DNA from: Clostridia bacterium
Lineage (GTDB): Bacteria > Bacillota > Clostridia > Oscillospirales > CAG-272
DNA length: 56,599 bases
Direction: 5' to 3'
Assembly (NCBI GenBank): GCA_017451915.1
Contig: JAFTNJ010000008.1
Span: forward strand, 1-56,599
Below are positions 34,164-41,738 of the stretch, piece by piece. Each line of letters begins with the position of its first letter. Within the stretch, counting starts at the first letter, position 1. A program made the translations under genes and the position numbers. The notes beneath the pieces were generated by a model. The model was not told where the DNA came from and did no database searches. It was given only the letters and a program-made list of their open reading frames with translations.

Positions 34164-34919
34164 ATGAACGTAAAGAGAAAAAAACTGACACCGATCTGCG
34201 TGCTTCATTACGTGAAGCTCCTGTACCGCTCCCTGCTCTTTCTTCTGGCCGGCGTGACCTACGTCATCGGACGGATCCGCCACTCGGGAGAGCTGTTCCA
34301 GGGCTACGAAAAGGACGTTTGGGTACTGGGCATCGTTTGCCTGGTCTTTATCACCGAGATGGCCTTTCGCTTCTTCCCCTCCAAGCTGGAAAGTCCCGGT
34401 TGCCAGAAGCAGTTCAAACGGAACTATCAGCCCACGGGAGAGACGACCCCCATCCTGCAATCCTGGAAGCGCACTCTGGCCGTGGTCCTGGCATGGGTGG
34501 GCCTCAACGGGATCATTGGCATCCTATACTTCACCCAGGTCATCGACGCGGGCATCCTGATCCTGATCAGCCTGGCCTATAGCGTGTGCGACATGATCTG
34601 CATCCTGTTCTTCTGTCCCTTCCAGATCTGGTTTATGAAGAACCGCTGCTGCACGGTCTGCCGCATTTACAACTGGGATTACGCCATGATGTTCACCCCG
34701 TTGGTCTTTATCCCCAACCTCTACACCTGGAGCCTCCTGGGCGTATCACTGTTGCTCCTGCTCCGCTGGGAGCTCTCCCTGCGACGCCACCCCGAGCGCT
34801 TTTCCGATGCCACCAACGCCTGCCTGAATTGCAAAAACTGCGAGGAAAAGCTCTGCCACCACAAAACGCAGCTGCGCAGCTTCTGGCGCAAGAACCGCTC
34901 CAGATTCAAGTTCCGTTAA
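34164..34919 (+). CDS. Hypothetical membrane protein with Cys clusters
   Basis: 251 residues. Four to six hydrophobic spans (about 20-38, 50-65, 100-118, 122-150, 175-205) are separated by a cytoplasmic loop MKNRCCTVCRIYNWDYAMM near 157 and a C-terminal CLNCKNCEEKLCHHK near 225, both Cys-rich and likely metal or Fe-S sites. I recognise the type from Clostridia genomes but know no function. Only the ATG at 34164 is in frame near the 5' end; its ribosome site is weak. Confidence 0.78.
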   Translation: MNVKRKKLTPICVLHYVKLLYRSLLFLLAGVTYVIGRIRHSGELFQGYEKDVWVLGIVCLVFITEMAFRFFPSKLESPGCQKQFKRNYQPTGETTPILQSWKRTLAVVLAWVGLNGIIGILYFTQVIDAGILILISLAYSVCDMICILFFCPFQIWFMKNRCCTVCRIYNWDYAMMFTPLVFIPNLYTWSLLGVSLLLLLRWELSLRRHPERFSDATNACLNCKNCEEKLCHHKTQLRSFWRKNRSRFKFR

Positions 34920-34935
34920 TCCCACAAAAAAGAGA

Positions 34936-34971
34936 AGCGTCCACCTCGATCCTGCGGGGTGGACGCTTTTT
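34936..34971 (+). terminator. Terminator after the 34164 gene
   Basis: AGCGTCCACC pairs with GGTGGACGCT across a 12-base loop, followed by TTTTT. Confidence 0.9.
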
Positions 34972-35014
34972 CTTCGGGGTGCAATGCCATGCCTGTAAAC
35001 GGAGCTATGTAGAT

Positions 35015-35341
35015 TTATACTCCGCCGCTATGACGAACAAAAAAGCAAACCGCAACCACCCAACAAATAACGATCAAAATGGGGGAAATAATTACCCACG
35101 CCAAAGCTTTCTTTGATTTTTTCAGGTCGGATGTACAACACGCAACGATATTCATGATCGTTCCGATCAATCCAAGAGGATTAAAAGTTGAGATAAAAGT
35201 TAAAACAGCTCCTATCGTAAAGCAAATTTCTCCAAATTGTGTGGGGTAAAATGCAGTATACAACGGCATGCATATTACAACAATTAAACACAGAAGACAA
35301 TAAATGAATTGTAATATTGTTCCCACTTTTAATAATTTCAT
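35015..35341 (-). CDS. Small membrane protein coupled to the four-helix-bundle gene
   Basis: 108 residues, start at 35341 (GGAG upstream, and ATGA overlap with the preceding gene). Three hydrophobic spans (about 8-28, 40-62, 78-100) with a short loop TSDLKKSKKA. No recognised family. Low GC like its partner, and unlike nearby genes, suggests joint acquisition. Confidence 0.72.
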   Translation of the reverse strand: MKLLKVGTILQFIYCLLCLIVVICMPLYTAFYPTQFGEICFTIGAVLTFISTFNPLGLIGTIMNIVACCTSDLKKSKKALAWVIISPILIVICWVVAVCFFVRHSGGV

Positions 35342-35685
35342 TTCGAAATCTCCTTCGCCGTATTGATGGAGGCAATCAACATTCTGCGGATCGTACCGCA
35401 TTGATTATACAGATCTTTTGCAATCTCGCGATCAAGCAATCCCGATTTTACGAATAATACCAGCCAATATTCGGTTTCGTAGCACTCTTTCAGCGCAATT
35501 TGAAACTTGGCAACAAAGTCGGCTTTGCTATGAGCATAATTTGCTTCGTGAATATTAGCACCGATAGAGGTTGAGGAACGCTCTAACTGATTGACGAGAG
35601 AGTAATGACCTTTGATACTGTCACACATTTTGATTACTTTAACCGCAAAACCTGTGGACAAGTCACGAAGCTTCGATTCTGCCAT
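35338..35685 (-). CDS. Four-helix-bundle protein (23S rRNA intervening-sequence protein family)
   Basis: 115 residues, almost wholly helical. Family features: LSTGFAVKVIKMCDSIKGHYSLVNQLERSSTS near 9, IGANIHEANYAHSKADFVAKFQIALKECYETEYWL near 41, then a C-terminal helix. Such proteins are encoded inside 23S rRNA intervening sequences in some bacteria, and are related in fold to Avd of diversity-generating retroelements; most free-standing copies have no known role. Its start has a consensus promoter at 35709-35737. A hairpin array lies just upstream. Confidence 0.9.
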   Translation of the reverse strand: MAESKLRDLSTGFAVKVIKMCDSIKGHYSLVNQLERSSTSIGANIHEANYAHSKADFVAKFQIALKECYETEYWLVLFVKSGLLDREIAKDLYNQCGTIRRMLIASINTAKEISK

Positions 35686-35708
35686 GGTAACACCGCCTTT
35701 CTGCCGCT

Positions 35709-35737
35709 ATTATATCATATAGCCGTAAGTATTTCAA
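35709..35737 (-). promoter_or_regulatory. Promoter of the four-helix-bundle operon
   Basis: Minus strand TTGAAA (35737-35732), 17-bp spacer, TATAAT (35714-35709). Confidence 0.85.
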
Positions 35738-35789
35738 GTGAAAGATTCGGTTCGCGCCGAATGTAAAATAGTATTTTTGAAGCGATGCA

Positions 35790-36000
35790 CTGAAATTTTG
35801 GGCTTTTAGTGAAATATTTTGCCTTGCGGCAAAATGTGAAATAATTTCCTTACGGAAATTGTGAAATATCTCACGCCGCCTTCGGCTCTGTTCGATGTGA
35901 AATGAAATTTGCCCACATTCGCGTCAGCGAATATTTCACATTTGCGAAGCAAATATTTCACAGCGAAGCTATTTCACTTGCCCGAAGGGCAAATTTCACT
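35790..36000. repeat. Hairpin array with GTGAAAT / ATTTCAC spacers
   Basis: GTGAAAT occurs at 35809, 35836, 35861 and 35897, and its complement ATTTCAC at 35933, 35955, 35971 and 35993. Small hairpins fill the gaps, e.g. ATTTTGCC-TTGC-GGCAAAAT, AATTTCC-TTAC-GGAAATT, ATTTGC-GAA-GCAAAT and TTGCCC-GAA-GGGCAA. So four direct copies face four inverted copies and the whole can fold into one branched structure. No gene. Confidence 0.85.
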
Positions 36001-36001
36001 G

Positions 36002-36035
36002 AAAAAAGCCGATTGCTTTCGCAATCGGCTTTTTT
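36002..36035 (-). terminator. Terminator of the tRNA-Trp gene
   Basis: A 15-bp stem AAAAAAGCCGATTGC / GCAATCGGCTTTTTT with a 4-base loop; on the minus strand it follows the tRNA directly and ends in Ts. Confidence 0.92.
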
Positions 36036-36037
36036 CT

Positions 36038-36113
36038 TGGCAGGGGCAGAAGGACTCGAACCCACGACCCATGGTTTTGGAGACCAGTACTCTACCAACT
36101 GAGCTATACCCCT
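36038..36113 (-). tRNA. tRNA-Trp (anticodon CCA)
   Basis: The minus strand folds as a cloverleaf: 7-bp acceptor AGGGGTA / TGCCCCT, D-arm GCTC-AGTTGGTA-GAGT, anticodon loop CTCCAAA giving CCA, T-loop TTCGAGT, discriminator G and an encoded 3' CCA. A mismatch closes the anticodon stem (C27-T43), another lies in the T stem (T50-T64), and the D stem ends in G-T. Confidence 0.93.
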
Positions 36114-36140
36114 GTGTGTAAATTTCTTTACAACGTGAGT

Positions 36141-36169
36141 ATTATATCACACTTTTTTTGAAATTGCAA
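36141..36169 (-). promoter_or_regulatory. Promoter of tRNA-Trp
   Basis: Minus strand TTGCAA (36169-36164), 17-bp spacer, TATAAT (36146-36141) with a TG extension. Confidence 0.8.
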
Positions 36170-36237
36170 TACCTTTTTTCAAAAAAATTAAAATCTTGCC
36201 CTATTTCTTTTTTTCCATGGGTTAAAATCCTTTTTTC

Positions 36238-36266
36238 TTGACAATCCTTTCGGGGTATGCTATACT
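36238..36266 (+). promoter_or_regulatory. Promoter of the NERD-TPR gene run
   Basis: TTGACA (36238-36243), 17-bp spacer, TATACT (36261-36266) with TGC before it. Confidence 0.88.
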
Positions 36267-36302
36267 ATTTTTAAGAAATGATAGAAAGAAAAGGAGCCCC
36301 CT

Positions 36303-37130
36303 ATGGCCGATCGTCTCAAAACCGCGTTCCACCGTATAACAAGCAAAAAACTGCCTCCCCTGGAGGAGATCGAAGCCTTTGGCGGCGACGGTGAGGAGGC
36401 GGTCTACCGCATCCTGCGACAGCACTTTGACTGCGTGATCCGCAATTTGGTGGTGCCCCACAAGGAGCTCTTTTTGGAAAAGGATTTTTTGGTGATCCAC
36501 AAGGGCGTTCCCTTTGTGCTGGAGGTCAAAAACTGGAAGGGCGTTATTGGCATGGACGGCGACCAGTTCTATCAAAATAAGGACAACGGCGTCCGCAAGA
36601 CCCTCAAAAGTCCCGTGGGAACCACCCAGCAATTTCTTCGCCGCATGAAGGAATTCTACGCCCTGGAGCGCCGTATCTACGGCATGGTGGTCTTTGCCGA
36701 GCCCGACTGCACCCTGCAGCTCCCCACCGAATCCCAGGGCATCGCTCTGCTCCCCGTGGAAAAAATGGTGGCCTACATCCGCTCCAAGGCCAAGGAGGAG
36801 GGGCGCGACGCCATCCCCGTGGAGGGCGATACCTTTCTCCGCTGTACCCGTTTTTACAGCGATGACAGCGAATTTTGCAAGGGCGTGCTGGCCGATTGCG
36901 AGATCCCCTGCTACACCGAGGATCACCGCACCGCGCTCCTGGACACCACCCGCATTGCCTACCTCTCGGTGGAGCCCCAGCCTCTGCGTCTGCGGGACAA
37001 GCTCTACGTCACCTTCTGCAACGGCTCCAGCGGCGTCTTTTACAACCGCGATGCCCTTTTGACCGTCAAGCTCCTGGACGGAAGCTTTGAAAAGATCGCC
37101 CTCAATCGCGTCCGTCACATCGTCTTTTAA
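36303..37130 (+). CDS. NERD-domain (nuclease-related) protein
   Basis: 275 residues. The N-terminal ~150 residues form a NERD domain: GEEAVYRIL near 30, then NLVVPHKELFLEKDFLVIHKGVPFVLEVKNWKG, with the Asp-x(n)-Glu-x-Lys core typical of PD-(D/E)XK nucleases (Asp in EKDF, Glu-x-Lys in LEVKN). The C-terminus is a strand-rich domain of unknown role. No signal peptide. AAAGGAG precedes the ATG. It heads a run of five genes separated by 8-54 bases, starting at the promoter 36238-36266. Confidence 0.85.
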   Translation: MADRLKTAFHRITSKKLPPLEEIEAFGGDGEEAVYRILRQHFDCVIRNLVVPHKELFLEKDFLVIHKGVPFVLEVKNWKGVIGMDGDQFYQNKDNGVRKTLKSPVGTTQQFLRRMKEFYALERRIYGMVVFAEPDCTLQLPTESQGIALLPVEKMVAYIRSKAKEEGRDAIPVEGDTFLRCTRFYSDDSEFCKGVLADCEIPCYTEDHRTALLDTTRIAYLSVEPQPLRLRDKLYVTFCNGSSGVFYNRDALLTVKLLDGSFEKIALNRVRHIVF

Positions 37131-37138
37131 GAAATCCC

Positions 37139-38083
37139 ATGAAAGATCTGCACAGTTACGTTCCCGAGGCCGAGCAACTGGAACACAAGCAGCGTCCCAC
37201 CTCCCGGGAGCTCTGGGAGGATCTTGCCGTTCTGGACGCCGGGAATGCCTATCGGATCCTGGCCGCCCGAGGGGAGGACTTTACGGTGGGGGAGGATTTC
37301 TTTCTCCGCTGTCCCATTCCAACGGAGCATCGTCCGCTTCTCGCCGCCCTCTCTCCGCGCTCACCGCGATTGCTACTCCCCACCCGGGACGGGCGCACCC
37401 TTCTGCTCTTTGCCGAGGGAGCCGCGCTGACGGGGCTGGTTCTGGCCGTCCGTTTGCCTCTGCCTCCAACCGCCACCCTGCGGGCTCTGCATTTTTTGAA
37501 CAGCGACGATCTGTTATTCCCCGCCGCGCTGTCTCCGAAAAAGGATCCCTCCCCCCGCGTTGAGGACGAGGAGGTCTGCCGCCGCTTGAGTGAGGTCTTG
37601 TACTACCTCAACCGCATCCTGGCTCCCGGCTCCCGTGTGGGGCTCTGGACCCGGTGCCTTTTGATTGCAAACTTTACGGGCTGTCCTCTGGATCGGGCCT
37701 CCCTGCCCACCCAAGTCCCGCCTTTGGGAGATTACGACGAAGCCCGTCTGCGCTTCTTTCTGCTTTGCGCCTTTCTCTCCTTGCGAGGAAGTGCGGGAAG
37801 TATTGGCGCACGCGGAGATGCCCTCCCCCTGTCCCCCGCCACGCCCCTCTACCGCTGTCGGGTAACCCTCTCGCCCACGGAGCCGTTGGCCGACGCAACG
37901 CCTCCCATCGCCGCCCCCATTCCCTTCCTTACTGCGCCCTGCTTTGCCGATCTTTTGACGGTGACGGATGAGAAGGGCCTGCGAATGGAGGTCGCTCTGC
38001 CCGTGTCCCACAACCGCGAAGGTCTGCGGGCTTCGGGCCCCGCATACGGCGTGCGGTTGTGTATTTTCATTGAAAAAACCTGA
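37139..38083 (+). CDS. Hypothetical protein downstream of the NERD gene
   Basis: 314 residues, no family recognised. It is soluble, rich in Ala, Leu, Arg and Pro, with helices (LSEVLYYLNRILAPGSRVGLWTRCLL near 160) and strands; no signal or membrane segment. The start lies 8 bases after the NERD stop, without a good ribosome site, so translation probably depends on coupling. The close spacing suggests it works with the NERD protein or the HAD enzyme after it. Confidence 0.6.
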   Translation: MKDLHSYVPEAEQLEHKQRPTSRELWEDLAVLDAGNAYRILAARGEDFTVGEDFFLRCPIPTEHRPLLAALSPRSPRLLLPTRDGRTLLLFAEGAALTGLVLAVRLPLPPTATLRALHFLNSDDLLFPAALSPKKDPSPRVEDEEVCRRLSEVLYYLNRILAPGSRVGLWTRCLLIANFTGCPLDRASLPTQVPPLGDYDEARLRFFLLCAFLSLRGSAGSIGARGDALPLSPATPLYRCRVTLSPTEPLADATPPIAAPIPFLTAPCFADLLTVTDEKGLRMEVALPVSHNREGLRASGPAYGVRLCIFIEKT

Positions 38084-38095
38084 AAAGGAGATCCT

Positions 38096-38746
38096 ATGTC
38101 CTATTCTCTTGCGATTTTTGATCTGGACGGCACCATTCTTCACACCCTGACCGATCTGGAGATCAGCCTCAATTACGCTCTGACCCAGCTCCAATTCCCC
38201 ACCCGTACCTCCGCCGAGGTGCAACGCTTTATTGGCAACGGTATGCTCAAGCTCATCGAGCGCGCCACCGCCCCCAACGCCACCGAGGAGGAGCGGGCCG
38301 AGGTCTATCGGGTCTTTACCGATCACTACGCCGCCCATTGCGTCGATCATACCCGTCCCTACGATGGGATCCCCGCCCTGCTCTCACAGCTTGCCGAACA
38401 GGGGCTGCGGCTGGCCGTGGTTTCCAACAAGGACGACTACGCCGTGCGCGAGCTTTGCCAACGCTACTTTCCCGGAGCCTTTGCATTTGCCGTGGGACGG
38501 CGGGAGGGAATTCCCAAAAAGCCGGCACCGGATTTGGTAAATCTCGTCTTGCAGGAGCTGAAGATCCCGGCAAAGGACGCCGTTTATATCGGTGACTCCG
38601 ACGTGGATATGGAAACCGCCCGCAACGCGGGAATGGATTGCATCAGCGTGACCTGGGGCTACCGCGATACCGACTTTCTTCGCGCCCACGGAGCCAGCGT
38701 TCTGGTGGACACCCCCGAGGCTCTGTTGAAAAAAATCCTCGCCTGA
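38096..38746 (+). CDS. HAD-superfamily phosphatase (phosphoglycolate phosphatase-like)
   Basis: 216 residues. HAD motifs: DLDGTI at 9-14 with nucleophile Asp, VVSNKDD near 104 (Ser/Thr motif II), KKPAPDLV near 138 (Lys motif III) and YIGDSDVDMETARNAG near 162 (acidic motif IV). The small cap fits the Gph/PGPase group that clears 2-phosphoglycolate and similar small phosphates. AAAAGGAG precedes the ATG, 12 bases after the previous stop. Confidence 0.92.
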   Translation: MSYSLAIFDLDGTILHTLTDLEISLNYALTQLQFPTRTSAEVQRFIGNGMLKLIERATAPNATEEERAEVYRVFTDHYAAHCVDHTRPYDGIPALLSQLAEQGLRLAVVSNKDDYAVRELCQRYFPGAFAFAVGRREGIPKKPAPDLVNLVLQELKIPAKDAVYIGDSDVDMETARNAGMDCISVTWGYRDTDFLRAHGASVLVDTPEALLKKILA

Positions 38747-38766
38747 CCCATGAAAGGAGACCTCCC

Positions 38767-39594
38767 GTGCGAAAACTCTCTACCCTTTTGAAAATTCTGA
38801 TCCCGCTCTTTCTTCTGGGGCTGATCGCCCTCTACGTCTACCAGGTGGCCGTACAAAAGAAGGATCCCATGGAAAACCTCTTTGAGCTCCTCATCATTGC
38901 CGCGGGTCTGGTGGTCACCATGGCCAAGCTTTATATGAAGGATCGGGGACGTCGCTCCCCGGCCTTCTACGAGCAGAGCTACCGCGAGCTCCTGGAGGGA
39001 GTATTTACCGATGAAAAGAGCCTGCGGCAGGATCTGCTAAAGGCCATCCGCTATTACAACGAGGATCGCTACGACCTTGCCCTGCGCGCTCTGGAGCGTT
39101 TGGAGCCCCGTTGCTCCGGTCCTGCCGAGCACCGCGCCGTGGGCATCTTTACCGCCCGCGTACTGACCGACCAAGGGCTCCTGCGGGAGGCCGCCGCCTG
39201 CTACGAGGCACTGATCCGCCGCGGCTACGCCAACGACACCCTGCACTGCAATCTGGGATTCCTCTACGACCGCTTGGGCGAGTTTGAGAACGCGGAACGG
39301 CATCAGGAGCAGGCGCTGTTCTACAATCCCAAAAACGAGTCGGCGCTGAACAATCTGGCACAGCTTCATTTTCACCACGGCAACCTGGAAAAGGCCGAGG
39401 ACTACGCCAAGCGCGCCCTGGAGTGCAACGGACGCTTTTCCCCCGCCTCCAATCTCCTGGCTCTGATCTACGCCATTCAGGAGAAGGAGCCCGAGGCCGA
39501 GCAGTATTTCCGTCTGGCCGTGGCCAACGGAGAGGATCCCCAAAATTTGCGCATTGCCATTCAACACTTTCGTTCCGCCGGGACGGAAGAATAA
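38767..39594 (+). CDS. Membrane-anchored tetratricopeptide-repeat protein
   Basis: 275 residues with a GTG start; AAAGGAG lies eight bases before it and no ATG fits. Two membrane spans (about 6-24 and 39-58) are followed by a soluble C-terminus carrying TPR units: NEDRYDLALRALERLEP near 110, HCNLGFLYDRLGEFENAERHQEQALFYNP near 160, ALNNLAQLHFHHGNLEKAEDYAKRALECN near 190 and one more. TPRs hold protein partners, here likely near the membrane. Part of the 36.3-40.7 kb run. Confidence 0.82.
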   Translation: MRKLSTLLKILIPLFLLGLIALYVYQVAVQKKDPMENLFELLIIAAGLVVTMAKLYMKDRGRRSPAFYEQSYRELLEGVFTDEKSLRQDLLKAIRYYNEDRYDLALRALERLEPRCSGPAEHRAVGIFTARVLTDQGLLREAAACYEALIRRGYANDTLHCNLGFLYDRLGEFENAERHQEQALFYNPKNESALNNLAQLHFHHGNLEKAEDYAKRALECNGRFSPASNLLALIYAIQEKEPEAEQYFRLAVANGEDPQNLRIAIQHFRSAGTEE

Positions 39595-39648
39595 TCCCGT
39601 CTTTCATTGATTCTACATAAAACACAAATCCATTGGAGGTACATCAGT

Positions 39649-40737
39649 ATGGAAAACAAAAAGACCCGCATTGGCATCATCGGCTGCGGCGGCATTGCCA
39701 ACGGCAAGCATATGCCCTCCCTGAAAAAGGTAACCGACTGCGAAATGGTCGCCTTTTGTGACATCATCCCCGAGCGCGCCGAAAAGGCCTGCGCCGAGTA
39801 CGGTGCCGAGGGTGCCAAGGTCTACACCGATTACAAGGAGCTGCTGAAGGACAAGACCATTGACGTGGTTCACGTCTGCACTCCCAACCGCTCCCACAGC
39901 GAGATCACCGTGGCCGCCCTGGAGGCCGACAAGCACGTAATGTGCGAAAAGCCCATGGCCATCAACTCCGCCGAGGCCAAGAAGATGCTGGACACCGCCA
40001 AGCGCACCGGCAAGCTCCTGACCATTGGCTACCAGAGCCGCTTCCGTGACGATGCCATCTATTTGAAGAAGGAAGCCGAGGCCGGCGTTTTTGGTGACAT
40101 CTACTACGCCAAGGCAACCGCCCTCCGCCGTCGCGCCGTTCCCACCTGGGGCGTCTTCCTCAACGAGGAGGAGCAGGGCGGCGGTCCTCTGATCGACATT
40201 GGTACCCACGCCCTGGATCTGACCCTTTGGACCATGGACAACTACAAGCCCAAGTACTGTGTGGGCACCACCTACCACAAGCTGAACAAGGACACCGACC
40301 AGGGCAACGCCTGGGGACAGTGGGATCCCGAAAAGTTTACCGTGGAGGACAGTGCCTTTGGCTTTATCGTCATGGAGAACGGTGCCACCATTGTGCTGGA
40401 ATCGGCCTGGGCCCTGAACACCCTGGACTACAGAGAGGCCGTGACCTCGGTTTGCGGAACCCTGGCAGGGGCTGACATGATCGACGGCCTGCGCATCAAC
40501 GGCGTTCGCCACAACGTACAGTACACCACCAAGCCCGAGTTCAAGGGCGCGGGCGCGGCCTTTAACGACAGCAAGAAGAGCGAATCCGCCTCCGGACGCG
40601 AGGCACGCTTGTGGATCGAGGCGGTACGCGGCGGCGCGGCCCCCATCACCAAGCCCGAGCAGGCCTATTGCGTCACCCGCATTCTGGAGGGCATCTACGA
40701 GTCGGCCAAAACCGGCAAGCCCTACTATTTTGATTGA
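39649..40737 (+). CDS. Gfo/Idh/MocA family oxidoreductase
   Basis: 362 residues. NAD motif IGIIGCGGIANGKH near 7, EKPMAINSAEAK near 101 (EKP catalytic motif), and GGGPLIDIGTHALDLTLWTM near 184 with conserved Asp and His. Related enzymes oxidise inositols, glucose or deoxysugars. It has only moderate similarity to the family member at 28242, so the two are different paralogues, not a recent duplicate. GGAGG precedes the ATG. Last gene of the run. Confidence 0.9.
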   Translation: MENKKTRIGIIGCGGIANGKHMPSLKKVTDCEMVAFCDIIPERAEKACAEYGAEGAKVYTDYKELLKDKTIDVVHVCTPNRSHSEITVAALEADKHVMCEKPMAINSAEAKKMLDTAKRTGKLLTIGYQSRFRDDAIYLKKEAEAGVFGDIYYAKATALRRRAVPTWGVFLNEEEQGGGPLIDIGTHALDLTLWTMDNYKPKYCVGTTYHKLNKDTDQGNAWGQWDPEKFTVEDSAFGFIVMENGATIVLESAWALNTLDYREAVTSVCGTLAGADMIDGLRINGVRHNVQYTTKPEFKGAGAAFNDSKKSESASGREARLWIEAVRGGAAPITKPEQAYCVTRILEGIYESAKTGKPYYFD

Positions 40738-41164
40738 TGGAACAGGAACCGTCCATTCGCGTGATGTCCTTAACGGACAAATCACGCGAAGTTATGATTG
40801 CCCTTGTGGGCAAGTTATGAGTTATGAAATGCTTCGCATTGTTATGATTGGCTTCACCAAGTTTAAGGTTCATTGGGCAATCATATCATAACATTTGCGC
40901 AGCAAATTCATAACGGCGAGATAAATTGCAACGCAATTTGGCGAGCCTCATAACTCTAAACGAAAACGAGCAGAAAAAAGAGGAAACATTTCGGATATGA
41001 AACCGATTTGTTTCCTTTTTCTGTCGTTATAAGGGGTTGGGCTTAACCCATTCTATGTTTGTCCGGACAAATGCGATGCTCGCACTTAGTGGGATTTTTC
41101 AAATTCTCCGATAAGAACATCACCCATTTTGGAGGTGCTTTCGTTTATGATCAAAATCAAGGGG
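40738..41164. repeat. Hairpin array with GTTATGA / TCATAAC spacers
   Basis: No gene. GTTATGA occurs at 40791, 40814, 40821 and 40841, and the complement TCATAAC at 40886, 40908 and 40948. The gaps hold hairpins such as TTGCCC-TTGT-GGGCAA, AATGC-TTC-GCATT and ATTTGC-GCA-GCAAAT. A longer hairpin TTCGCGTGAT / ATCACGCGAA lies at 40756-40790. Same plan as the array at 35790 with a different 7-base word. Confidence 0.8.
40975..41020 (+). terminator. Terminator-like hairpin
   Basis: AAAAAGAGGAAACA pairs with TGTTTCCTTTTT, with an inner TCGG / CCGA stem; T-run on the plus side. It may end the 36-41 kb transcript. Confidence 0.6.
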
Positions 41165-41563
41165 TTAAGAAAGCTGGTAAACCAGAAGGATCAGCGATTT
41201 GGGGACGTTTTCTTCCACGACGGCATCTATAACAAATTGCTTGGCCTCGGCAATCGCCGCGGAAAACAGCATTGCGGAAGTGTTCGAAAGACTGACGATC
41301 TCGGTAACAATGAGCACACTTGCCTCCCGAGTGTCGGGATCGACTGCCAAGGAGATCTCGCCCCTGGCTTGGGCGGCCACGATATGGCATTCAAAGAAAA
41401 CGGCGAATAATCGACCGCTTTCCTCCGTGTTGAGTTGGTTCAAAAAGGAATCCCGTTCCATGGCGCGGGAAAAAGCCGCCTGATATTTTTTCAGCCGCTG
41501 TACCATTGCGTCGTGGTTTTTTATTTTCGTATAATCAAAGTGTAAAACGTCATATTCCGCCAT
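41165..41563 (-). CDS. Hypothetical protein controlled by a structured leader
   Basis: 132 residues, no family recognised. It is mixed helix and strand, without signal or membrane segments; central text ARGEISLAVDPDTREASVLIVTEIVSLS suggests a small beta-sheet domain followed by a helix of small residues (AMLFSAAIAEAKQFVIDAV). Start at 41563 with GGAAAGGAA upstream. The mRNA begins near 41732 and has a ~165-nt folded leader ending in a terminator before the start codon, so expression is probably conditional. Confidence 0.68.
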   Translation of the reverse strand: MAEYDVLHFDYTKIKNHDAMVQRLKKYQAAFSRAMERDSFLNQLNTEESGRLFAVFFECHIVAAQARGEISLAVDPDTREASVLIVTEIVSLSNTSAMLFSAAIAEAKQFVIDAVVEENVPKSLILLVYQLS

Positions 41564-41590
41564 GGTGTTTTTCCTTTCCAAAATAAAAAA

Positions 41591-41732
41591 GTGCGCTCCA
41601 CAAGGGAACGCACCGAAAAAGTGTTATCCCCCATGTTGCTACACAAGCCTATTCCGGTTAAGGTATAAGGAAAAGAGAAAACACCTTTTACCAAAGTGTT
41701 TCCTTAACCGAAACAATATTTACTTGTGTAGC
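41591..41732 (-). ncRNA. Structured leader RNA with terminator (candidate riboswitch/attenuator)
   Basis: Minus-strand RNA. P1: GCTACACAAG (41732-41723) with CTTGTGTAGC (41647-41638), 10 bp. P2: CGGTTAAGG (41710-41702) with CCTTAACCG, 9 bp. P3: AAACACTTT / AAAGGTGTTT hairpin. Then a terminator GTGCGTTCC-CTTGT-GGAGCGCAC plus six Ts (41612-41585). The terminator holds CTTGTGGAGC (41604-41595), a 9-of-10 match to the 3' strand of P1. Does not match a riboswitch class I know. Confidence 0.7.
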
Positions 41733-41738
41733 GAGATC

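Noticed and set aside
35790-36000. CRISPR array
   Set aside because: The repeated word is only 7 bases, it inverts halfway, spacers are hairpins and no cas gene is near.
35338-36000. Diversity-generating retroelement (Avd-like protein plus repeats)
   Set aside because: No reverse transcriptase and no template/variable repeat pair in the window.
41147-41410. GGAGG followed by ATG and a short plus-strand frame
   Set aside because: Most of it is antisense to the 132-residue gene; it may be the stub of a lost gene, but evidence is too thin.
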